From Triparma columacea (Eukaryota > Sar > Bolidophyceae > Parmales > Triparmaceae), in NCBI GenBank assembly GCA_030267965.1, contig BRYA01000124.1, positions 1 through 32,777 on the forward strand: a stretch of 32,777 bases of DNA. Reading direction: 5' to 3'. This document shows positions 20,714-27,886 of this stretch, one piece after another; the stretch's first letter is position 1; every line of letters begins with the position of its first letter. The translations under genes and the position numbers were made by a program. Below the pieces are notes generated by a model, which was not told the origin of the DNA, ran no database searches, and saw nothing but the letters and a program-made list of their open reading frames with translations.

Positions 20714-22294
20714 TCAACTGGGCGGCTTTCTGATGACATCCGGGATGTCCTGTGGTGCGAATATGTTCGTCCCATCCTCTAGTGAAATTTTGTATGGCGC
20801 CACCTGCCCTAGTGGCCACTTGTTCTTCCTGTAGAAAAGCTGCGTGACTGTACCGTTACCCCAGCCCGTTACAGGGTCGGAACCTATCCTGCACTGAACC
20901 TTGTCGCCAACCCGGAACCTGAGACTCTCTGGGTCAAGGTTTTCTTTGCCCTTCTTGCCCTTCTTGCCCTTCTTGCCATTCTTCCCCGTCGCAACTGCTC
21001 CTGCAGCTACTCCCACATCCGCTCCTCCCCCCTTCACCCCCTTCCCTGTCTTTTCCGAGAGGAATTCGTACTTGGTATCGGGGTCCTCGGGGTTGAGCCA
21101 TTCTTCATCTCCATCGTCATACAAGACATGTGCTTGTCCGTTTTCATGATTAAACGTGTCGACATTGCCCTCGTAAGCTTCGTCCACGCCCCAGATGACT
21201 CGGACCCTTCTCCCGACATCGCTTTCGCTGAATGCCCTCTCCTCCTCTCTCTCCTCGACTTTCTCTGTCTTGGATCTTTCCTTGACCATGGCCTCGCTCT
21301 CCCCCCTTTCGTTCAGCGGTCCCGTGCATTGCACCTTGTGCTCCCTCCAGTGCTTGACCTGGCACTCCTTCGAGCAGTAGGCGACGTTGCGACAGGGACA
21401 CACTAGGAGCTTGTCGCGAGACTTGGTGGTTAGAGCCTCGCAAATGAAGCAGCAGAAGGGACGGCCTTGAAGGTAATGTTTCGTGATGTTGGTGATTGTA
21501 GGATCGCTATAGGAAGGATGGACAGAATTGAATTTGTCTCGAACTACGTCGGAATCAGGCTTGCCGAGATGAAGAAATGTTGCGAACATCTTTATTGCGA
21601 CATCTCTACTAAGCCTAGGGTGTTCTCCTTTGCACGCTGCGAGGCAATGACGAAACACATGAAGCACGTCGTTGGTGGTTGGGATAGCACCGCGCGTGAG
21701 AAACAGCCTCAACATGTCGTGTGCTCCATATTCCATAGTAAAGGAAAGTGGTGAAAAAACATCTCCATTACGGTCAACCACTGTCTTGTTCACATTTGCT
21801 CCATGATCGAGAAGTGCTATGGCGTGATCAATTTGTCCCACAGTAGTAGCAGACACCAAAAGGTTGTAAATGCCTTCATCCATCCCTTCGACTCGTAGGT
21901 CCATATTAGGGTCAAGTCCATGTTCTAAGAGCAATCTCAAGATTGTTGAATTGTCACTATTCTTTATTGACACATCTGCGGCAGTGTACATGGCTTCCTT
22001 GTTGTTGAAGCCGGCCTCTAAGGTAAACTTGACCATCGCAACATTATCATATTGAGAGGCGAAATTGAGGATTGAAGCTACGCCCCATTTCTCATCAACA
22101 AGCACTGTATAAACTCCTAACAAAACCTCAGGACCATGTTCCTTGGCATACCCCTTGATGCGATCCCAGTCTTGCTCACCAGTCCAGTGCAAGCACAACT
22201 TCTGACCGTCTGTCAAATCGCCCCAACTAGATACTGCCACATTTGTGGTCTCTGATGAATTGTGTGACGATTGTACCTCTGATTGAGATTCCAT
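20714..22294 (-). CDS. Ankyrin-MYND gene B, 526 aa, with extra Tudor-like domain
   Basis: Single exon with the same plan as gene A: ankyrin-like region, MYND finger (CFICEALTTKSRDKL, CPCRNVAYC, HWREHKVQC), GK-rich linker, and C-terminal VGDKVQCRI / IFAPQD domain. It is larger because about 73 residues are inserted just after the MYND finger, between the two halves of the SKTGKG motif. The insert carries DVGRRVRVIWG, then YEGNV, then VLYDDGDEEWLN, the signature of a Tudor-like reader domain that recurs in plant and algal chromatin proteins. The matching DNA insertion (219 bp) is flanked by a 7-bp direct repeat. This copy therefore has two small beta-barrel-like domains C-terminal to MYND. The gene looks functional; its ligand is unknown. 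Confidence 0.88.
   Translation of the reverse strand: MESQSEVQSSHNSSETTNVAVSSWGDLTDGQKLCLHWTGEQDWDRIKGYAKEHGPEVLLGVYTVLVDEKWGVASILNFASQYDNVAMVKFTLEAGFNNKEAMYTAADVSIKNSDNSTILRLLLEHGLDPNMDLRVEGMDEGIYNLLVSATTVGQIDHAIALLDHGANVNKTVVDRNGDVFSPLSFTMEYGAHDMLRLFLTRGAIPTTNDVLHVFRHCLAACKGEHPRLSRDVAIKMFATFLHLGKPDSDVVRDKFNSVHPSYSDPTITNITKHYLQGRPFCCFICEALTTKSRDKLLVCPCRNVAYCSKECQVKHWREHKVQCTGPLNERGESEAMVKERSKTEKVEEREEERAFSESDVGRRVRVIWGVDEAYEGNVDTFNHENGQAHVLYDDGDEEWLNPEDPDTKYEFLSEKTGKGVKGGGADVGVAAGAVATGKNGKKGKKGKKGKENLDPESLRFRVGDKVQCRIGSDPVTGWGNGTVTQLFYRKNKWPLGQVAPYKISLEDGTNIFAPQDIPDVIRKPPS
21046..21271. repeat. 219-bp in-frame insertion flanked by 7-bp direct repeats (CTGTCTT)
   Basis: CTGTCTT occurs at 21046-21052 and again at 21265-21271, exactly 219 bp apart (73 codons). 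Genes A, C, D and E have only one copy at this point (CCCTGTCTTGGATC or close variants) and lack the intervening sequence. The insert encodes the Tudor-like domain of gene B. Confidence 0.8.
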
Positions 22295-22578
22295 TTTTGA
22301 GCGAACCTACCCCAAGTGTAAGTTTATAGAGGCAAATTACGATGTGAAAGTGATTTATAAAGCCTTGAAGGTACTCCACGCAGGCAGAAATGTCGTGTAG
22401 GTGCTAATATTGGAGTCAACCTCTGAGAAAGTTTCTTCTTGGAAGCAGGAGGGGACAAAATGAGTTGGAGAAATATGAAATTGTTCATTCTCACGCTAAT
22501 CGCTAAAAAACAAGCAATTTGATGTACATCGAATTCTGAAAAATTGCTTATAGCCGCCGCATTACTGTATTGTTTCGT
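22295..22578 (-). promoter_or_regulatory. Upstream region of gene B and 3' flank of gene C
   Basis: It has the same conserved block before the ATG as the other copies, then the shared stretch ending in GCCGCCGCATTACTGTATTG next to the stop of gene C. It is about 110 bp shorter than the A/B spacer because the flank carrying the C-run and CACACATACAAACC is missing on this side. Confidence 0.55.
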
Positions 22579-23757
22579 TCACTTCTTCTTCCCCCTACCC
22601 TTCTTGCCATTCTTGCCCTTCTTGCCATTCTTCCCCGTCGCAACTGCTCCTTCCGCTACTCCCACATCCGCAACTCCCACATCCGCTACTCCCCCTGCCA
22701 TCCCCTTCCCTGTCTTGGATCTTTTCTTGACCATCGCCTCACTCTCCCCCCTTTCGTTCAGCGGTCCCGTGCATTGCACCCTGTGCTCCCTCCAGTGCTT
22801 TACCTGACACTCCCTCGAGCAGTAGGCGACGTTGCGACAGGGACACATCTGGAGCTTGTCGCGTGACTTGGCAGTGAGAGCCTCGCAAATGAAGCAGCAG
22901 AAGGGACGGCCTTGAAGGTAATGTTTCGTGATGTTGGCGATTGTAGGATCGCGATAGGAAGTATGGCGTGCGTATAAATTGAATTTGTCTCGAAGTACGT
23001 CGGAATCGGGCTTTCCGAGATGAAGAAATGTTACGAACATCTTTATTGCGACATCTCTACTAAGAATAGGGTGTTCTCCGAAGCACGCTTGGAAGCAATA
23101 ACTAAACACAGCATACACGTCGTTGGTGGTTGGGATAGCACCGCGCGCGAGAAACAGCCTGCATACGTCGTGTGCTCCATAATTGACAGCAAAAGTAAGT
23201 GGTGAATGAACATCTCCCTCAGTGGAAACCAATATCTTGTTCACATTTGCTCCATGATCGAGAAGTGCTATGGCCTGATCAATGTGTCCCCTTCTAGCAG
23301 CAAGCATCAAAAGGTTGGAAAAGCCTCCCATCACCCCTTCGAATCGTAGGTCCATATATAGGTCCATATTAGGGTCAAGTCCATGTTCTAAGAGCAATCT
23401 CAAGATTGTTGAATTGTCACTATTCTTCATTGATATATTTGCGGCCAAGCACAGGGCTTCATTGTTGTCGAAACCGGCCTCTAAGGTAAGTTTGACCATC
23501 TCAACGTTTTGGTGGAGAGAAGCGGCGGTGAGGAATGAAGCTATCTTCCATTCCTTTTCAACACACTCCATATAAACGCCTAACAAAACCTCAGGACCAT
23601 GTTCCTTGGCATACCCCTTGACGAGATCCCAGTCTTGGTCATCAGCCCATTCCAAGCACAACTGCTGACCTTCTGTCAAATCGTCATAACTATTTACTGT
23701 CACAGTTGTGGTCTCTGATGAATTGTGTGACGATTCTACCTCTGATTGAGATTCCAT
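22579..23757 (-). CDS. Ankyrin-MYND gene C, 392 aa, lacking the C-terminal domain
   Basis: The N-terminal block, ankyrin-like repeats and MYND finger (CFICEALTAKSRDKL, CPCRNVAYCSREC, HWREHRVQC) are intact, and the linker has a duplicated GVADVGVADVG unit. The protein then ends in the lysine-glycine tract with GRGKKK. The VGDKVQCRI / IFAPQD domain of A, B and D is absent. The terminal GRGKKK codons and the sequence after the stop match DNA that in A, B and D lies downstream of the C-terminal domain (KNGRGKKK in the 3' flank). The end was therefore made by a deletion between similar AAGAATGG-type tracts. A six-residue extra MDLYMDL duplication lies in the ankyrin region. It is probably still expressed as a shorter protein. 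Confidence 0.85.
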   Translation of the reverse strand: MESQSEVESSHNSSETTTVTVNSYDDLTEGQQLCLEWADDQDWDLVKGYAKEHGPEVLLGVYMECVEKEWKIASFLTAASLHQNVEMVKLTLEAGFDNNEALCLAANISMKNSDNSTILRLLLEHGLDPNMDLYMDLRFEGVMGGFSNLLMLAARRGHIDQAIALLDHGANVNKILVSTEGDVHSPLTFAVNYGAHDVCRLFLARGAIPTTNDVYAVFSYCFQACFGEHPILSRDVAIKMFVTFLHLGKPDSDVLRDKFNLYARHTSYRDPTIANITKHYLQGRPFCCFICEALTAKSRDKLQMCPCRNVAYCSRECQVKHWREHRVQCTGPLNERGESEAMVKKRSKTGKGMAGGVADVGVADVGVAEGAVATGKNGKKGKNGKKGRGKKK

Positions 23758-24150
23758 TTTTTGAGCGAACCTACCCCAAGTGTAAGTCTATAGCGGTAAA
23801 TTACGATGTGAAAGTGATTTATAAAGGCTTGAAAGTACTCCACTTAGGCAGAAGTGTCGTGTGGGTGCTAATATTGGAGTCCACCTCTCAGAAAGTTTCT
23901 TCTTGGAAGAGCAGGAGCCAGGAGGGGACAAAATGAGTTGGAGAAATATGAAATTGTTCATTCTCACGCTAATCGCTAAAAAATAAGCAATTTGATGTAC
24001 ATCGAATTCTGAAAATGCTTACCAGGTATAGCCGCCGCATTACTGTATTGTTCGTTCACTTCTTCTTACCCCTACCATTCTTGTAACCCATTAATGCACA
24101 CCCCTTCCCTCCCCCCCCCACCCACACACACATACAAACCCCGCTCCTTC
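23758..24150 (-). promoter_or_regulatory. Upstream region of gene C and 3' flank of gene D
   Basis: Conserved 5' block of the array followed by the complete shared 3' flank (CGCATTACTGTATTGTTCG, TACCCCTACCATTC, C9 run, CACACATACAAACCCCG). No separate gene is seen. Confidence 0.55.
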
Positions 24151-26017
24151 TCAACTGGGCGGCTTTCTGATGACATCCGGGATGTCCTGTGGTGCGAATA
24201 TGTTCGTCCCATCCTCTAGTGAAATTTTGTATGGCGCCACCTGCCCAGGTGCCCACTTGTTCTTCCTGTAGAAAAGCTGCGTGACAGTACCGTTACCCCA
24301 ACCCGTTACAGGGTCGGAACCTATCCTGCACTGAACCTTGTCGCCAACCCGGAACCTAAGACTCTCTGGGTCAAGGTAATACTTGCCCTTCTTGCCCTTC
24401 TTGCCATTCTTCCCATTCTTCCCCGTCGCAACTGCTCCTGCAGATACTCCCACATCCGCTACTCCCACATCCGCTACTCCCACATCCTCTACTCCCCCCT
24501 TCATCCCCTTCCCTGTCTTGGATCTTTTCTTGACCATTGCCTCACTCTCCCCCCTTTCGTTCAGCGGTCCCGTGCGTTGCACCCTGTTCGATCGAGAGTC
24601 TGACTTTCCCGATTTTTCATTCTTCTTCTTTTCGTGTATCGGGTCCGGCACGATCTCAGCATCCGAGAGCTCGGCGTTGGCCGACATTCGATCCGTCAGC
24701 GCGGACTTGGGGGGGGTAGACGACGACGAGATGTCATCAAAAGTTGGAGATGACAAGTCAACGGCCAAAGGTTCCGATGCGCTTTGCCCTACGAATTGCG
24801 AGGGGCGATGGAACCGTGGGAGGGAGGGGTTAGATAGGAGATGACTATATTGCCCAAACATTTCGCCCCTCACCTTTCGTGAATTTCCTCCTCTTCGTTT
24901 TCGGGGCCGAAAAACTGCCCCCGGCTAATGAGAGTTGTCGCTGCTCCTCTTTCCACCTCTGCTCCTTCACCCTCTCATTGAACGACATTCTCAAAGACAC
25001 ATCCTCTTCCGACCCGTCCATGGGGTTGATGGCCTTCATGTGAGCCCTACTTTGCTCGAATATTATGTCCGCGTCGCCCAAGACGTCGTGGGAGGAAGTA
25101 CCGCTGGCGGGTGGGCTTTTTTTACTGTGCTGGTTAACAGGGATACTGTGAAGGTTGACTTTGAGGTCTCGCGAAGCGGCGTTAATGGAAGACCAGACGA
25201 CCCCCTGGTCGTAGATCTTGTAACGGCTGTCGACGAACCTGCAGATTATGGAAGTCTCGGGGAACCCAATGCTCGCAGGTTCGATCAGCTGATATGCTTC
25301 GGTTCCGGCTCTTGTACCCCTGGTGAAACGGCTCTTGTACCCCTGGTGAAACTTGGCAAAGAAACTTCTAGTCGCTGACGGTCCCTTGAATTTTGTCTGG
25401 CTTCGGTCTTCCAAGATGATGAGCGGCTCGGAGGTGTACGCAGGTGTGCCATCATTGACGCTAGCTCCCCCCTTCTTGCTCGTTGTGCTTTTCCTTGTGC
25501 CCTTCTTCTTCTCCCCCTTTTTCGTGTTTGCTCCTCCCCCCCCCTTTGTGCTACTCCCCCCCCCCTTAGTGCTACTCCTCCCCCCCTTTGTGCCTCTCCC
25601 CCCCCCCTTAGTGCCACTCCCCCCCCCCTTAGTGCTACTCCCCCCCCCCTTTGTGCTACTCCCCCCCCCCACTTCGTTTGTTTTGCTTCCCCCCCCCCCC
25701 GTGTTTGTGTTTGTGTTGACTTCGTTTGTGTGTGTGTGTTCTAAAATAAACTTGGCCATCTCAACATTTTGGTGATATGAGGCGGTTGAGAGGACTGAAA
25801 CTACAATCCATTCCTCATTAACAAGCTCTGAATAAGCGCCTAACAAAACCTCAGGACCATGTTCCTTGGCATACCCCTTGATGCGATCCCAGTCTTGGTC
25901 TAAAGCCCAATCTAAGCACAACTGCTGACCGTATGTCAAATCGTCCCAACGAGATACTGCCACATTTGTGGTCTCTGATGAATTGTGTGACGATTGTACC
26001 TCTGATTGTGACTCCAT
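24151..26017 (-). CDS. Chimeric ankyrin gene D, two exons, 593 aa
   Basis: The exons are 24874-26017 and 24151-24788, with an 85-nt GT-AG intron; together they give 1782 nt with an intact frame. Residues 1 to about 92 are the array's N-terminus and first ankyrin segment. There the family sequence stops at ILEHTHTNE and is replaced by a GGGSSTK-type repeat (about 104-165), a lysine-rich stretch, and a unique region of about 300 residues (ILEDRSQTKFKGPSATRSFF, YKIYDQGVVW, MSFNERVKEQRWKEEQRQ, KTKRRKF). After the splice come a serine/proline-rich segment and SKSDSRSNR-like basic residues. Family sequence then resumes at RTGPLNERGESEAMV and runs through the linker and the VGDKVQCRI / IFAPQD domain. 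The MYND finger and most ankyrin repeats are gone. The unique part is not recognised; its basic motifs suggest a nuclear protein. Confidence 0.75.
24789..24873 (-). other. Intron inside the chimeric insert (85 nt)
   Basis: The donor AAAG|GTGAGG is at 24873. The acceptor ATTCGTAG ends at 24789, with ATCTAACCCC about 45 nt upstream. Splicing forms a GGG codon and joins the two open frames exactly; unspliced, the upstream frame stops after GRNVWAI. Confidence 0.8.
25535..25700 (-). repeat. Short tandem repeat encoding GGGSSTK, with many G8-G12 runs on the coding strand
   Basis: About eight imperfect 21-24-bp units alternate runs of 7-12 C on the plus strand with TTAGTGCTACT or TTTGTGCTACT. On the coding strand this is a dense series of G runs that could form quadruplexes, and it translates to GGGSSTK and variants. 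Run length is prone to error in assembly. Confidence 0.85.
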
Positions 26018-26324
26018 TTTTGAGCGAACTTATCCCGAATGTAAGTTTATAGCGGCAAATTACGACGTGAAAGTGATCAATAAAGCCTTCACGCTACTCC
26101 AAGCAGGGAGAAGTGTCGTGTAGGTGCTAATATTGGAGTCCAACCAAAACTGCCACCAACCCCAACCCCAAAATCTGTGCTCTGTTCCTCCTGCCTCTGA
26201 GAAAGTTTCTTCGGAGAAATATGAAATAGTTCATTCTAACGCTAATCGCAATAAAAACAAGCAATTTGATGTACATCGAATTATGAAAAATGCTTATAGC
26301 CGCCGCATTAATGTATTGTTTCGT
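26018..26324 (-). promoter_or_regulatory. Upstream region of gene D and 3' flank of gene E
   Basis: Array-type 5' block (GAACTTATCCCGAATGTAAG) with a unit-specific stretch rich in CCAACCCCAA near 26145-26180. It then joins the short form of the 3' flank as after gene C. Confidence 0.55.
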
Positions 26325-27476
26325 TCACTTCTTCTTACCCCTACCATTCTTACCCTTCTTCCCCTTCTTGCCACTCTTCCCCGTCGCAACTGCTCCTTCC
26401 GCTACTCCCACCACCGTTGCTCCCTTCGCCGCTCCCTTCCCTGTCTTGTGCCTCTCCTTGACCATCGCCTCGCTCTCCCCCTTCTCGTTCAGTGGTCCCG
26501 TGCATAGCACCTTGTGCTCCCTCCAGTGCTTGACCTGACAATCCCTCGAGCAGTAGGCGATAGTGCGACAGGGACACACTAGGAGCTTGTCGCGCCCCTT
26601 GGCAGTTAGAGCCTCGCAAACAAAGCAGCAGAAGGGACGGCCTTGAAGGTACTGTTTCGTGATGTTAGTGATTGTAGGATCGCGATAGGAAGGTGCGATA
26701 GAATCGAATTTGTCTCGAAGTAGGTCGGAATCGGGCTTTCCCAGATGAAGAAATGTTGTGAACATCTTTATTGCGACATCTCTACTAAGCTTAGGGTGTT
26801 CTCCGAAGCACGCTCCGAGGCAATGACCAAACACAGCATACACGTCGTTGGTGGTTGGAATAGCACCACGCGTGAGAAACAGCCTGCATATGTCGTGTGC
26901 TCCATAATTCATAGTACAAGTAAGTGGTGAAAGAACATCTCCATCAGTGTCAACCTCTGTCTTGTTCACATTTGCTCCATGATCGAGAAGTGCTATGGCC
27001 TGATCAATGTGTCCCAAATAAGTAGCATGCATCAAAAGGTTGGACCCACCATCATGTTCCACCAACCCTTCGACTCCTAGGTCCATATTAGGGTCAAGTC
27101 CATATTCTAAGAGCAATCTCAAGATTGTTGAATCTTCACTATTCTTCATTGATATACTTGCTGCAACATACATGGCTCCATTGTTGTCGAAGCCGGCGTC
27201 TAAGGTAAGCTTGACCATCTCAACATTATCGTGAAGAGAGGCGACTGAGAGGACTGACCATACCTCCCATTTCCCATCAACATGCTGTGAATAAACGCCT
27301 AACAAAACCTCAGGACCATGTTCCTTGGCATACCCCTTGATGCGATCCCAGTCTTGGTCACGAGCCCATTCCAAGCACAACTGCTGACCGTCTGTCAAAT
27401 CATCCCAACTATATACTGTCGCATTTGTGGTCTCTGATGAATTGTGTGACGATTGTACCTCTGATTGTGAATTCAT
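26325..27476 (-). CDS. Ankyrin-MYND gene E, 383 aa, lacking the C-terminal domain
   Basis: Rightmost and therefore most upstream copy of the array. It is a single exon with the conserved N-terminus, ankyrin-like repeats (LLLEYGLDPNMD, LLDHGANVNK, LFLTRGAIPTT), and a MYND finger with all ligands (CFVCEALTAKGRDKL, CPCRTIAYCSRDC, HWREHKVLC). The linker is shorter and lacks repeated VADVG units. The protein ends in GKKGKNGRGKKK at a junction equivalent to that of gene C, without the VGDKVQCRI / IFAPQD domain. A shared end in two copies means either one deletion followed by duplication, or repeated deletion at the same lysine-codon tract. It should make a stable ankyrin-MYND protein. Confidence 0.87.
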   Translation of the reverse strand: MNSQSEVQSSHNSSETTNATVYSWDDLTDGQQLCLEWARDQDWDRIKGYAKEHGPEVLLGVYSQHVDGKWEVWSVLSVASLHDNVEMVKLTLDAGFDNNGAMYVAASISMKNSEDSTILRLLLEYGLDPNMDLGVEGLVEHDGGSNLLMHATYLGHIDQAIALLDHGANVNKTEVDTDGDVLSPLTCTMNYGAHDICRLFLTRGAIPTTNDVYAVFGHCLGACFGEHPKLSRDVAIKMFTTFLHLGKPDSDLLRDKFDSIAPSYRDPTITNITKQYLQGRPFCCFVCEALTAKGRDKLLVCPCRTIAYCSRDCQVKHWREHKVLCTGPLNEKGESEAMVKERHKTGKGAAKGATVVGVAEGAVATGKSGKKGKKGKNGRGKKK

Positions 27477-27886
27477 TTTTGAGCGAACCTACCCCGAATG
27501 TAAGTTTATAGCGGCAAATTACGATGTGAAAGTGATCCAGAAAGGCTTGAGAGTACTCCACTTAGGCAGAAGTGTCGTGTAGGTCCTAATAATGGAGTCC
27601 AACCAAAAGTGACTGCCGCCGACCCCAAATAATATAAGGCTCTGCTCTGCTTGTTGTCTGAGATGAAGAAGAAGTCGGATGAAAATTGGGTGAAGGAGTT
27701 TGGGTGAAGGACTCAGGTTCTTCTGTTCTAACTTGGAAGGGAGGCTTTTTAGGAGGTTTTTCTCCTCTTTTCAGATGGTGGTCAAGAACTGGGAGAGAAA
27801 AAGATGGAGGAAAGAAGGAGGAGAGAGCTTAATTCTAAGATAACAAAGGAACAATTCACATTACATTCACAAAACAACCAAGACGT
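27477..27886 (-). promoter_or_regulatory. Upstream region of gene E and 3' flank of the LRR gene
   Basis: Positions 27477-27610 are the conserved 5' block of the ankyrin array. The rest (27611-27886) is unique AT-rich sequence with GAAGAAG and AAAGATGGAGG stretches and forms the 3' side of the LRR gene. No gene is seen. Confidence 0.55.

Larger units (their letters stand above)
24588..25739 (-). other. Foreign insert replacing the ankyrin/MYND region in gene D
   Basis: Similarity to the other copies ends at GCACCCTGT (24587) on one side and resumes at TCTAA then AATAAACTTGG (from 25740) on the other. The segment is 1152 bp (divisible by three), is read on the same strand as the host gene, and contains the intron. 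It replaces roughly 700 bp of ankyrin and MYND coding sequence. Confidence 0.75.
18942..27610 (-). repeat. Tandem array of five ankyrin-MYND gene units
   Basis: Five head-to-tail units share nearly the same upstream sequence (CGAAC then CCCAAGTGTAAGTTTATAG, and GGTGCTAATATTGGAGTC), the same N-terminal coding sequence, and in A, B and D the same 3' flank. Spacing between start codons is about 1.5-2.3 kb. Similarity extends through non-coding flanks, so the copies arose by tandem duplication of genomic DNA and have probably exchanged sequence since. Confidence 0.9.

Noticed and set aside
24056..24256. 66-codon minus-strand frame ending in GYKNGRGKKK
   Set aside because: It is the shared 3' flank read in another frame; its end is useful only as the source of the GRGKKK tail in genes C and E.
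24151..24873. A separate 240-codon gene starting at MRGEMFGQ
   Set aside because: Its apparent start lies inside the intron of chimera D, and splicing joins the two frames exactly.
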